In this document: positions 21,850-32,845 of the stretch, in pieces
Layout: each line of letters begins with the position of its first letter
Position numbering within the stretch: the stretch's first letter is position 1
Source: Daedaleopsis sinensis
Lineage: Eukaryota; Basidiomycota; Agaricomycetes; Polyporales; Polyporaceae
Reading direction: 5' to 3'
DNA: 64,000 bases
Assembly (NCBI GenBank): GCA_033807695.1
Contig: CM066310.1
Span: forward strand, 2,108,001-2,172,000
Program-made: the position numbers and the translations under genes
Notes under the pieces: model-generated
Databases searched by the model: none
Told to the model about the DNA's origin: nothing
The model's input: only the letters and a program-made list of their open reading frames with translations

Positions 21850-24508
21850 CTACCACGTCAATGCTAGCCTGCGACTGCACAGGGCAAGACCCATGGCCGC
21901 GCCAGTCACGACAAGCATCCATGGTCGCGCCCCAACGGCAACTGCGGTCGCGCCGTTCGCGCCACCCTGGCTGGTACCGCCTTGCTGCTGGCGGTCCTTG
22001 CCGCTCATCCCCTGTGCGGTCGCGAGTACTGCGGGATCGATCGAAACCGTGTTCTTTGTCTTCGTCAGCACCGTCGTAGGGAAGGTCTGCGCATCCTGGC
22101 CGGGGGCGCTCGCCGCGCTTTGGGCGTCATCTGAGAAGTAGACAAGCGCAGCACCAGGGGCGGGCACGCGGATTTGGCAGGCATTTGCGGTCTGGTCGCA
22201 CGAGATCGTTTGGACGTTCTCTTCGCCCTGGAGCCGCCCGTCTACCTGGAAACGCCCGCCGAGAGTCTGGACGAACGGGTCACCGTCAGTGCAAGCCATG
22301 GAATCAAAAGTGGCAGCGGGCGCACCTGGCCGCCCCAGGTGATGTTGTCCTTTTCTGAGACGGAAGGCGCAAGCAGATACCTCGAGCACAGCGCAATGGC
22401 GGTCAGCATACTGGCAACAATCACCTACAGCAATGACTCACTTGACTTTGACTTGGGCGGGAACCGAATTCGCCTCTCCGAACTGGTTTCCACCGACGTT
22501 GACTGTTGCGGTGTAGTCGTGCGCGCCGCTTGGATCCGTGAGATAGTTGATCATCACCATGCGCGCGAGCACACCATTCTCGTAGACCGAATAGACGGGA
22601 TTGAACTCGTTGTTGTCCGGCAGCATGTCCTTGACTTGCGATGTGTTAGACTTGCCAAGTGCCTCCGCGACGACCATTGCGGAGTAGAAGATCGGGCCCA
22701 CGGTCCACTGATGGAACGAAGACTCGTTCGTTGGTGGAGCTGCGCGCGAGCGTAAGCCAGATCAATATTGCCTTAGGTGTGCTCAGTAATGCAATTCATC
22801 GCGCGTACCGGTAAAGGGCTGTATCATGCCGCATGCGCGAAGCGGCGAATCAGCTTGGGACGAACGGTTTATGGAAGCGAGATTCCACGTACATTGTATG
22901 ACACGTTCTGTCCACCGGCATGCAGCAACGCACCGGAGAAGTTGCTGTGTGTCATCTGGAGACCGTAGTCGAGTGCCCACAGTGCGGATGCAAACGTATC
23001 ACTGATCCCCGGGAAGCCGCCGCACGACGCAGTGTTCGTCTCGAACATCAAAAAGGGCTTCCCTACCTGCTGCGCGAACATGGTAGAGTTGAGATAGTTG
23101 GAGACGAGGCCCTGACCATTGGAATGTTTCAAGTATGTCGGGAACTCCTGGAGAGGGTCTTTTGGCGGATTATTGGGCTGCGGGAAGATGACCGCGCAGT
23201 TGTCGCTCGGATAGCTGTAGAGCACGTCAGAGCAAGCCATGAGCATACATGGCGACAGAGGCACTCACTGTTCAACCGATAGCGCACTGAGGAATTGATC
23301 GTACGCTCCTACGAAACCAGTGTCCCACACTGCCTCTGGTCGCGGTCCCCAATCCGCACCCTGGACGCTCGGCGCAATGAGACTTTTCTTATTTGCCACG
23401 TTAGCGTCAGCCTGGTATGCTTGGGTGAGAAGGGCGAATTCTCCGAAATAGTCGAACTGAGAGTATCCTTCTTTCCGATGCTGATGGCTGCGGGGAGATC
23501 AGCTGACAGTACTTCGACGATCGCAGACAGCCATACGCACGATCCGTAAAGATCAGGTTCATTACCGGCCTGGAACCCAAGTAGATTGTCGCCCAGGACA
23601 GCCTCCGCAACTTCCGCTATCTGGAAGCGGAAGTTGGTCGTATCGTTGAAGGGAACACCTTAGAATGGGGTTTGCATACGGATTCGGGTACCAGTTCTCT
23701 CGTAAGAACATACCTAGATACCATTTGACGTTCACTAGGCTTGAGACGTTGGCAAGCATGTAGATCAAATCAGGAGTGAAGGCGAGAACAGGAGTGCCGG
23801 TCTTTGTAGACATCACAATGATTGATGAGGCGCGCCGCTATCATCAAAATGGCGATACGTACCGGATTGGAAGCGTTTTCCTTGTCCTTCTCCAAGATCC
23901 CCCCATCAGGAAAACTATCCACCATAAATGCTGTCTCCTGCGAGTTTCCTCCGACTCGCACATGGACAGCACCCGCCCTCTCAACCATGAGCGCCATGAG
24001 ATTGAGGAATGGTACGTTGAGTCGTGTCCTGCAACCAGTGAATTGAGATGCGCATAATCGCCAGCCTGAGCTACGTGGAACTCACGAGTTTTTCCCAACT
24101 AACCGTGCACGTAGTCAGGAACACAGGCTTCTACCATGGGAATAAATACTCACTGAGCTGTGTCGCTACCGACATCTCTATGGAGAACCCGAAGAATGTC
24201 GGTTTTTGGGGTATAGACAGACCGTTCATGTTCTGTGCACTGTTTGCGACGCCGACCGTGATCGAATTACTAGGTGGCGGATCTGGTATTGCTGGAGGTA
24301 GCATGTAGATCGGGTTGTAGGCAGCGAGCTCAGTGTAGTGTGGAGGACCAGGGGTTGTCACGAAAGAGGTAGTAGTCGAAGTAGAGATTGTAGCCGTGCC
24401 AGTCGGCGGAGGCCCTGTGATCGTGGTCGAACCCAGAGGTCCATAGACGGTGACCGCTGTCGCCAGCGATGCCAGCAGGCTGGCGATGGTAAGGAGTGGC
24501 GCAAGCAT
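21850..24508 (-). CDS. GH79 beta-glucuronidase-like glycoside hydrolase, predicted GPI-anchored (copy 1)
   Basis: Secreted glycosidase of family GH79, probably removing glucuronic acid from plant or fungal glycans. It starts at 24508 with a signal peptide (MLAPLLTIASLLASLATAVT) and a Thr-rich spacer, then the catalytic TIM barrel: FFGFSIEMSVATQLS, AVHVRVGGNSQE, the acid/base loop FQAGNEPDLYG, WDTGFVGAYDQFLSALSVEQ, and the nucleophile loop FLMFETNTASCGGFPG. The C-terminal beta-domain holds WTVGPIFYSAMVVAEALG and ANACQIRVPAPGAALVYFSD. The protein ends in a hydrophobic tail (WMLVVTGAAMGLALCS...LTW) that fits GPI attachment. About nine exons, with no break seen. It is paralogous to the gene at 30143-32845. 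Confidence 0.88.
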
Positions 24509-25279
24509 GGGGGTAAGTGCCTAACAAAGGGAGAAGCAGGATGGCAGTACTGAGGCTTTCACTTTATGGAATCGCCAGGGCGATGATTCCAGTGTTCAAC
24601 CGATTACGAGATGTGAAATCATCCTGCTTCCGTGCGGAGAAGCAGTCAGACCTGCCACTTGCCCGCCACCGAGCGATATCGCACCACGGACTTCTATTCA
24701 TGACCTTGTGGGATCCCGCCCTAAGACCTGTATGGAGAGGTCACTGGAGTGAGTTGCCAAGAAGAGGTAGAGAGATGGAGGAGAAACGACCTGGGTGCAC
24801 GTACTATTCCTGGTGTACGAGGGCGCGACGGAGCTATTTTTGGGCGTTGCTTAACACATGGTGGGAACAGGCAACAAGTTGGCAACAAGGCCACCTGAGC
24901 GGTCACCACCGACAGATGGCCGGATGCGCTCATCTCAATCGCAATTCTGCGGAGATAGTATGCGGTAGCTGCCACGATGACCGCGAGAGGGCGTAAGAGG
25001 AGTTGATCAGGGCGACTCCTGGATGAGACACGGAGCAAGGTATTTGAGTGTGTCACGGCAGTGGGCGTGCCGTGGGCGCTTCGACTCCGAATATATGCCG
25101 ATCCGGCTTCCTGAAGGCAGAATGAGTACTACATAGTACTTTATGAAAGCCTTGACAAACCAAACCAAATTGAACCGGAATATTTTGATATGTCGACCCG
25201 ACGAACCCGGCACTCATTCAGTGTGGTAGTCATGCAGCCTGCAGATATCCCCGTTTTCCGCCCACTGTCTCCCACGTGT
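24509..25279. other. intergenic, upstream of GH79 copy 1
   Basis: No gene is supported. It should hold the promoter of GH79 copy 1. Confidence 0.35.
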
Positions 25280-25666
25280 CGTCACCCGCGAGTCGAGTGA
25301 TGAGTGAAATGTTCTTCCCATACAGGCTTGACCGGTCAAGACTGGGTGGGAAGAAGCAGCAGCACACGATCCTTTCCGTGCTCCCCGTTCGGTTACAGCC
25401 GGGTCGACGAACACCGTGCACCCCGGCGTCGTTAACACGATGGTTGCTAGAGTTGCCTCTGGGAAGAGCGCAGACTCGGAGGTTTGCTACGTCGCGTCGG
25501 AAATGCGCACGAGCGCAGCTAGAGCGAAGCACTCGAGCCTCGAGGGCGGGGGCCTGAATTTGACAGGCGTTCGTGCCTTGATCGTAGGCGTCTGGATGTC
25601 TTCGATGCCTTTTGCGATTGTCCGGATGATGTATACCCGCCTCGAGGATCTGAATAGGTAAAGCAC
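25280..25666 (-). pseudogene. decayed GH79 C-terminal fragment
   Basis: Minus-strand reading gives GTNACQIQAPALEA, matching ANTCQIRVPAPGVA of the GH79 genes. In a second frame it gives VLTTPGCTVFVDPAVTERGA, matching VLTKTANTVSIDPAVLATSN. The two blocks are in the right order and spacing but in different frames, so at least one frameshift lies between them. The part upstream of the first block (ILEAGIHHPDNRKRHRRH) aligns weakly with TLGGRFEADGRW. Upstream sequence is cut off at 25667 by the composite element; I could not follow the relic beyond 29007 with confidence. Confidence 0.6.
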
Positions 25667-25675
25667 ATATGGAGT

Positions 25676-25840
25676 CAGGCTCCAACACACCGTCGCTTCG
25701 AGTTGAGGGGCTGATCTCGCTGGTAGGGGTGGAGGGAGGAATAATACCTAGTAGCGTAAACGTAAGCTAGATTATTCACAGCGCTACTCAGACTAGATCA
25801 CGTGTGTAGTTTGTTCCCCTCAACTCTCAGCGACGGCTGC
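25676..25840 (+). repeat. 165-bp repeat R1 (MULE-type long TIR)
   Basis: First of four near-identical copies (others at 27174-27338, 28666-28830 and 28834-28998). R carries imperfect inverted repeats near its own ends, around GTCGCT..GAGTTGAGGGG. It ends GCTGC where the CACTA element begins. Confidence 0.85.
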
Positions 25841-27167
25841 CACTAAACACATACAAATATACGGAGCCCGGTCAAATGACGCCCAAAGCGTCCCCCATTA
25901 GGTTGGTACAAATACTCTCGGCTACCAAGAACTAAGAATTACGTCAGCGTTCTGATTTGTTAACAGCAGCTCCGCGTCCACCGTGATGGTAAACTAACGG
26001 TACTATATAAACTTCGACTATGGCTCTGTCCACCAGCGAGACATCGGTTGATTATAAAGATTGGATAATCTGCCACTGGAACTGGACTGAAGTGCAAATG
26101 AACATCCGAATAAGTCAGTGGCCAGTACTTATACTTACTAGGTAATACTCGCCTCATCGCCATTTCTAAATGGCACACTGCACTTGCCATTGGATCTATT
26201 GCTAACTCAATAAAACTGTGTCATGGTGCATTATTGTCAACCATCGGAGCAGGAGACTACGGCGCACTGTTTTTTCTTTCAGCAGGTGTTAATAGCACTT
26301 GTGCGGCTATGCACAAGACTTCAAAAGGGAAGTGCCCTGGTGGGCCCGTCTCTGCCTATGGCATCCATTAGCACTCTCTTATTTTTCCCTCTTGCCTTGA
26401 TGTCTTCCTTTCCCCTTTCTCCATAGTTATCCACAAGTCTCGCCCAGGCTGTACCATCCCTCCGAGTCGGTGCCATGTACTCTGCCTGCACGAGAGCTGG
26501 CCTGCTCAGACACACATCACCAACTGAAATGGTGGTGACAAGCCTCAGCTGCAGCAACTTCTGCTGGCAGCCTGTCAAGTTGGCCCGGACAACTGACGAG
26601 TCCAGAGAGCATACACCGGTGTGACTGCGGCGAGCAGCGAGTCTGAGCTGAGTTGGCCGCTTGCTCCGAGATTAGGGAATTGATATTAATGGTTAACTCG
26701 GTAAACTGGTGGATGACGACATTATTTTGGATGACAATTCTCTATGTCACAGTCCAGGCCGAGCGGCACTGACAGTTTGTGAAATAAGTTAGCAGCCCTT
26801 AGAGCATCTGACTTGGAGTATGTACACTACGTTGTGTTCAAAGGTTTACTATGGCCAGTATTCAGGCTTTCCTTGTGAGGCTATGTCACCAGAACAGAAT
26901 ATAGTCACTTAGTAATATTACTAACTAGTACTTACTTACATTCGGAGCCTTCATGGCAGCCTTAGTGCTACTACTATAGTGCGTTCTGTGGTACTTCTAG
27001 CGAACCGGGTGTGTAGCGCACGAAGGTGAGTATCACGTCGCCCAGTATGGCAGTCAAGAAACTCTCGCTTGGAGATAATGCTTTAGACGCTGAATAAATG
27101 CACCTTCCTAACGGGGACACTTTGGGCGTCATTTGACCGGGCTCCGTATATTTGTATGTGTTTAGTG
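25841..27167 (+). mobile_element. non-autonomous CACTA element, copy 1
   Basis: It begins CACTAAACACATAC and ends GTATGTGTTTAGTG. The terminal inverted repeat is about 50 bp, running into GACGCCCAAAG with few differences. A 2-bp GC flanks both sides. It is 1327 bp long and has no recognisable transposase; short frames up to 85 aa look non-coding. Confidence 0.8.
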
Positions 27168-27173
27168 GCAGCC

Positions 27174-27338
27174 CAGGCTCCAACACACCGTCGCTTCGAG
27201 TTGAGGGGCTGATCTCGCTGGTAGGGGTGGAGGGAGGAATAATACCTAGTAGCGTAAACGTAAGCTAGATTATTCACAGCGCTACTCAGACTAGATCACG
27301 TGTGTAGTTTGTTCCCCTCAACTCTCAGCGACGGCTGC
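27174..27338 (+). repeat. 165-bp repeat R2 at the centre of the palindrome
   Basis: Same sequence and orientation as R1. It is preceded by GCAGCC (27168-27173), the first six bases of a reverse R, which suggests a deleted reverse copy. Confidence 0.8.
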
Positions 27339-28665
27339 CACTAAACACATACAAATATACGGAGCCCGGTCAAATGACGCCCAAAGTGTCCCCGTTAGGA
27401 AGGTGCATTTATTCAGCGTCTAAAGCATTATCTCCAAGCGAGAGTTTCTTGACTGCCATACTGGGCGACGTGATACTCACCTTCGTGCGCTACACACCCG
27501 GTTCGCTAGAAGTACCACAGAACGCACTATAGTAGTAGCACTAAGGCTGCCATGAAGGCTCCGAATGTAAGTAAGTACTAGTTAGTAATATTACTAAGTG
27601 ACTATATTCTGTTCTGGTGACATAGCCTCACAAGGAAAGCCTGAATACTGGCCATAGTAAACCTTTGAACACAACGTAGTGTACATACTCCAAGTCAGAT
27701 GCTCTAAGGGCTGCTAACTTATTTCACAAACTGTCAGTGCCGCTCGGCCTGGACTGTGACATAGAGAATTGTCATCCAAAATAATGTCGTCATCCACCAG
27801 TTTACCGAGTTAACCATTAATATCAATTCCCTAATCTCGGAGCAAGCGGCCAACTCAGCTCAGACTCGCTGCTCGCCGCAGTCACACCGGTGTATGCTCT
27901 CTGGACTCGTCAGTTGTCCGGGCCAACTTGACAGGCTGCCAGCAGAAGTTGCTGCAGCTGAGGCTTGTCACCACCATTTCAGTTGGTGATGTGTGTCTGA
28001 GCAGGCCAGCTCTCGTGCAGGCAGAGTACATGGCACCGACTCGGAGGGATGGTACAGCCTGGGCGAGACTTGTGGATAACTATGGAGAAAGGGGAAAGGA
28101 AGACATCAAGGCAAGAGGGAAAAATAAGAGAGTGCTAATGGATGCCATAGGCAGAGACGGGCCCACCAGGGCACTTCCCTTTTGAAGTCTTGTGCATAGC
28201 CGCACAAGTGCTATTAACACCTGCTGAAAGAAAAAACAGTGCGCCGTAGTCTCCTGCTCCGATGGTTGACAATAATGCACCATGACACAGTTTTATTGAG
28301 TTAGCAATAGATCCAATGGCAAGTGCAGTGTGCCATTTAGAAATGGCGATGAGGCGAGTATTACCTAGTAAGTATAAGTACTGGCCACTGACTTATTCGG
28401 ATGTTCATTTGCACTTCAGTCCAGTTCCAGTGGCAGATTATCCAATCTTTATAATCAACCGATGTCTCGCTGGTGGACAGAGCCATAGTCGAAGTTTATA
28501 TAGTACCGTTAGTTTACCATCACGGTGGACGCGGAGCTGCTGTTAACAAATCAGAACGCTGACGTAATTCTTAGTTCTTGGTAGCCGAGAGTATTTGTAC
28601 CAACCTAATGGGGGACGCTTTGGGCGTCATTTGACCGGGCTCCGTATATTTGTATGTGTTTAGTG
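27339..28665 (-). mobile_element. non-autonomous CACTA element, copy 2 (inverted)
   Basis: Inverted copy of 25841-27167. Four separate open frames match exactly in protein sequence and mirrored coordinates (sum 54506), so the two copies are nearly or fully identical. Flanking GC dinucleotides are present. Confidence 0.85.
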
Positions 28666-28830
28666 GCAGCCGTCGCTGAGAGTTGAGGGGAACAAACTAC
28701 ACACGTGATCTAGTCTGAGTAGCGCTGTGAATAATCTAGCTTACGTTTACGCTACTAGGTATTATTCCTCCCTCCACCCCTACCAGCGAGATCAGCCCCT
28801 CAACTCGAAGCGACGGTGTGTTGGAGCCTG
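28666..28830 (-). repeat. 165-bp repeat R3 (reverse)
   Basis: Reverse copy of R. If the inverted CACTA is removed with one GC, R2 and R3 join in a perfect palindrome centred on GGCTGCAGCC, as expected for a fold-back MULE-type MITE of about 330 bp. Confidence 0.8.
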
Positions 28831-28833
28831 GTG

Positions 28834-28998
28834 GCAGCCGTCGCTGAGAGTTGAGGGGAACAAACTACACACGTGATCTAGTCTGAGTAGCGCTGTGAAT
28901 AATCTAGCTTACGTTTACGCTACTAGGTATTATTCCTCCCTCCACCCCTACCAGCGAGATCAGCCCCTCAACTCGAAGCGACGGTGTGTTGGAGCCTG
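28834..28998 (-). repeat. 165-bp repeat R4 (reverse, outer right end)
   Basis: Tandem to R3 and separated from it only by GTG (28831-28833), which equals the last three bases of a CACTA end. It forms the right terminus of the composite, next to the 9-bp duplication. Confidence 0.8.
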
Positions 28999-29007
28999 AT
29001 ATGGAGT

Positions 29008-30142
29008 TATAAACACTGCGACTGACACAGGTCCTTACCTGATCAACCGATCTCATGGCGCCTTTCTCAGAAGTACGCTGCGAGAACACGTTTGCAGGCG
29101 CAGCTGATAAATCTCGAGTGTGAAGTTCAGCAGGGTCGCGAAGATAGAGTGCAGGACCACACGTACATGATACGAAAAGCTTCGTCTGCTAGCATAGAAC
29201 GACGCGTCCGAAAGGCTCCTAGGTGCCATCTGCACGATATAGTCACTCAGTTCTCGTTGACCGCCGACGGTCGGTCTCGAGGATCAGGAACGGCTATGCT
29301 CGACTGCGCGAGTATCTACGACGCCCGAGCCGATTGTAGCCGGATTCAGGTAAGGACTTGCTTAGCAAGACTATAGTAGCTTCGTGTCTCTGGGTGGATG
29401 CAGCAGGGCTATTGGTAGCGCCTGGAGGCGCTCTACAGAACGATATCACGTTTCATTTCGAAGAGCGGCCATAGGAGACCGTGACAACGGTCGCGAATAT
29501 TGTTCAACGTGAATGTCTGTCTCGTCAATGTGCTCGTGAGTCGCACAGGTATCAGTGTAGTCGCAGACTCACATAGAATAGTAAGCAAATCATTCGCTGC
29601 TCGACGGTACTCTTGGGCCGAGTTGTTGACGGGGGAGCGTTGTGTCGGCTTGTGCCATGCTAGCACAACTCGGATATGTGCGATGAGTTTGCTCATAAGA
29701 GACCATTTAGAACAAGACCTTGCATCATGATGTCTTGAGATGACAAGTCATCCCCACAAGGATGTCGTATGGTGACTGGAAGTTGCCTATATGCGCATAC
29801 AGGAGTCATAAGCTGAGGGGGACGAGAAAGGACGGCGGCGAAAGGCTTACCTTGCTTCTTAAGAATCAACAGAGCTGTCGGGAGTGCTCTAGTCGAGAGC
29901 TATGTACTACTACAGTCCGAGGAGGAGGGATGTATAGCGGCGAGGACAAAGAGTCGATCGAAAAGAAAACGAACCAACTTGAAAAGGTGGCAGTGCTCGG
30001 AACATCCGGCACCGTCACGGCCGGGAGCCCGGATGGCAAAATGGAGTCGACGAGCTTCACACCCAAAGCCATAAGATCAAGTCACCAGCATGCCCAGTGA
30101 GCATATAACGAACAGAGAAGCCAGAAAAGCCTGCAGTAAGTA
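29008..30142. other. intergenic between composite element and GH79 copy 2
   Basis: No intact gene. Part of this stretch may be an extension of the GH79 relic (LLNFTLEIYQLRLQ on minus resembles LLNFMTDPSGAHD weakly), but I cannot support that. Confidence 0.3.
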
Positions 30143-32845
30143 TCACAGCAACATCCTGTCAGCAACCGTGACAGACAGCAGCGCCGTAGCCCACAATACA
30201 CAACCAGACACCAGACCTCCCTTCGAGCCGAGCGCGGCGTTCTTCCCTCCCTGGCTAGTGCCCCCGAGCGAGCCACGATCGCGGCCGCTCATGCCATTCG
30301 ACGTCGCGAGCACAGCGGGGTCGATAGAGACCGTGTTCGCGGTCTTCGTCAACACCGTCGTCGGGAAGGTCATCGCGGGGTCCTGCGGGGCCGCCTGCTG
30401 CTGTGCTGCGTCTGAGACGAAGACAAGCGCGACGCCCGGGGCGGGGACGCGGATCTGGCATGTATTTGCGGCCTGATCACAAGGGACGGCCTGGACGACC
30501 TCTGTGCCCTTCCACCGACCGTCGGCTTCGAAGCGGCCGCCGAGGGTCTGCACGAGGGTTGGGATAGTGAGTGATAGAGCCCGAGCTTGAAGATAGAGAC
30601 GAGCTCGTGACGAACCTGACCAGCCCAGGTGATGTTGTCTTTCTCGGCCGTGGACGGTGCCAGGAGGTACCTGAAATGGACTCTACTCGTGAGGGGTGCC
30701 CTGAGCCCGGACGCCGAAACTGCGGTCACTCACTTGACCTTGACCTGCGCCGGGGTCGCGTTCGCCTCCTCAAACTGGCCCCCACCTACGGTAACCGTAG
30801 CGACAACGTCGTGCGCGCCGCTCGGGTCCGTCATGAAGTTCAGGAGAACGAGCTTCGCGAGGTTTCCGTTCTCGTAGACCGCGTACCGCGGGGTGAGCGT
30901 GTTGTTGTTGGGCGTGATATCCTTCACCTGCGATGTGTTTGTCGTGCCCAGGGCTTCTGCGACGACGACCGCGGAGTAGAATATCGGGCCGACGGTCCAC
31001 TGATGGAATGACGACTCGTTCGTCGGTGCAGCTAGAGCGGACGCGGTGTCAGCAGTGTTTCACATGTGCAATCGAATGGCCTTGAGCCGCATACCGGTGA
31101 ACGGCTGATCGCGCGAAGGAGTGTCAGTACAATAGAACGGTACGATGGAGATTAGCCCTCACGTTGTAGGATACGTTCTGTCCACCAGCGTGGAAGAGTG
31201 CCCCGGTGAAATTGCCATGCGCCATCTGCAGAGAGTAATCGACCGCCCACAACGCCGACACGAAGCTGTCGCTCACTCCAGGGAAGCCACCGCACGAGGC
31301 CGTGTTCGTCTCGAACATGAGGAATGGCTTTCCCCATTGCTGAGCGAGAGCCGTCGACCTCTGATAGGGAGAAACCAAGCCAATGTTGAGTTGGTGATTG
31401 AGCAAGTTCTCCATCTGCTCAATGGGGTTCTTCGGGGGGTTGTCCTCGGACGGGAAAATCACCGCACAGTTGTCCGACGGATAGCTGTGCGGAGTGGAAC
31501 GTCAAGTGGAGGAACATCGATAAACACGAAAGACTCACTGTTCGACAGATAGTGCGTCGAGGAACTGGCCATAGCTATCGAGGAAGCCGGTGTCCCAAAC
31601 GGGGTCTGGGCCGAGAGGACGCTGACCATTAGCATCTGCCCAGGTGTTGCCCTTCGTACTGGGCGCGATGAGGTTGTTCTTCTTCGTGACCTTCGCTTCG
31701 TTCATATAGGCCTGGGTGAGCAGCGCAAACTCTCCGAAGTAGTCCCACTGGCTATAATCAAGGTTATCGCGGCGGTGGTGGCTAATAATTGATGTCGCAG
31801 GTGTGGTGTGATTGATGTTAGTGCCACAGAGTACCAATACCCCATGTGATGTCAGAATGACTCACAGTCCGTATAGGTCTGGCTCATTCCCTGCTTGAAA
31901 CCCGAGTAGAGTATCCCCGAGCATGGTTTCTGCGACCTCGGCGATCTCGAAGCGGAAATTCACCGTCTCGTTGAATGGGATTCCTGGTGCAGCGACGTGA
32001 GCATGTGCAATAATCGTACAGTCGCTGAGAGCTCGACGAACCGAGGTACCACTTAACATTGACAAGCTCCGACACATGGGCCAGCATATCGATCAGCTCA
32101 GAAGTGAATGCGAGCCGAGGGGTTCCAGTCTTTGCGAAGCGACTCGTTCAGGATTCATAGCAACGCTGCAGAGAGATCAACACGTACCGGGCCGATTGCG
32201 TTTTCCTTTGCCTTCTCGATGACCCGACCGTCTTCGAGGTTGTCAACGAGGTAGGCGTCTTCCTGAGTGTTACCTCCGACTCGAACATGTACTGCACCAC
32301 CCTTTTGAGCGATGATCGACATCAGGTTGAGAAATTGCACATTAAGGATAGACCTAGTAGCGAATGAATGCTCCGTCTCTCAGATGCAACTGCTGGTAGA
32401 CATCGACTCACGGCTTCTTCCCGACTGTGTACGGACGTGAGTGGTTACGGTACTCAACGAGATGGGTATATGGCTCACTGAGTTGTGTGGCGACCGACAT
32501 CTCGATGGAGAAACCAAAGAAAGTCCCCTGCTGCGGTATAGACAGCCCATCGATAACCTTCGCGGCGCTGTTGGGCAGACTGATAGTGACATCGGTAGGA
32601 GGGTTGTCCGGGAGGGGAGGCGGAAGGTAGTACACGGGGTTGTAGGCAGCCAGACCGGCATATCTGGGAGGATCGGTGGACGTTACGTATGTCGTCGTGT
32701 GGGACGGGGCGGCCGTGCCAGTTTCGGTACCCGTCCGAGTTGATAAGGGCGCAACGGTGGTGCTACCGAGCACGCCGTAGACAGTGACCTCTGCGTGAGA
32801 GACGGCCGAGAAACAGAGAAAGAGCGAAAGGTGCGACAAGCGCAT
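30143..32845 (-). CDS. GH79 beta-glucuronidase-like glycoside hydrolase, predicted GPI-anchored (copy 2)
   Basis: Paralog of the gene at 21850-24508 with the same exon order. It starts at 32845 with a signal peptide (MRLSHLSLFLCFSAVSHA) and a Thr-rich linker. Then come FFGFSIEMSVATQLS, AVHVRVGGNTQEDAYLV, the acid/base loop FQAGNEPDLYGL, WDTGFLDSYGQFLDALSVEQ, and the nucleophile loop FLMFETNTASCGGFPG. The C-terminal beta-domain (WTVGPIFYSAVVVAEALG, TCQIRVPAPGVALVFVSD) ends in GLVSGCVLWATALLSVTVAD...MLL, a GPI-type tail. Both catalytic Glu are present (NEP and FET). A cell-surface enzyme is predicted. I see no frameshift. Confidence 0.88.

Larger units (their letters stand above)
25667..29007. 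mobile_element. 3.3-kb composite nested inverted-repeat element with 9-bp target duplication
   Basis: ATATGGAGT occurs at 25667-25675 and 28999-29007, directly flanking 25676-28998. A 9-bp duplication fits Mutator-like (MULE) transposition. The outer ends are a 165-bp repeat R in inverted orientation (25676-25840 and 28834-28998), starting CAGGCTCCAACACACCGTCG. Inside are two more R copies (27174-27338 forward; 28666-28830 reverse) and two 1327-bp elements with CACTA ends in opposite orientation. The order is R, CACTA, GCAGCC, R, inverted CACTA, reverse R, GTG, reverse R. There is no transposase gene. Everything between 25841 and 28665 outside the central R is a mirror image around position 27253. 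Confidence 0.85.

Noticed and set aside
25960..28546. Protein-identical frames of 85, 76 and 67 aa in both CACTA copies as real genes
   Set aside because: They are mirror duplicates in a non-autonomous element, overlap each other on opposite strands, and show no domain.
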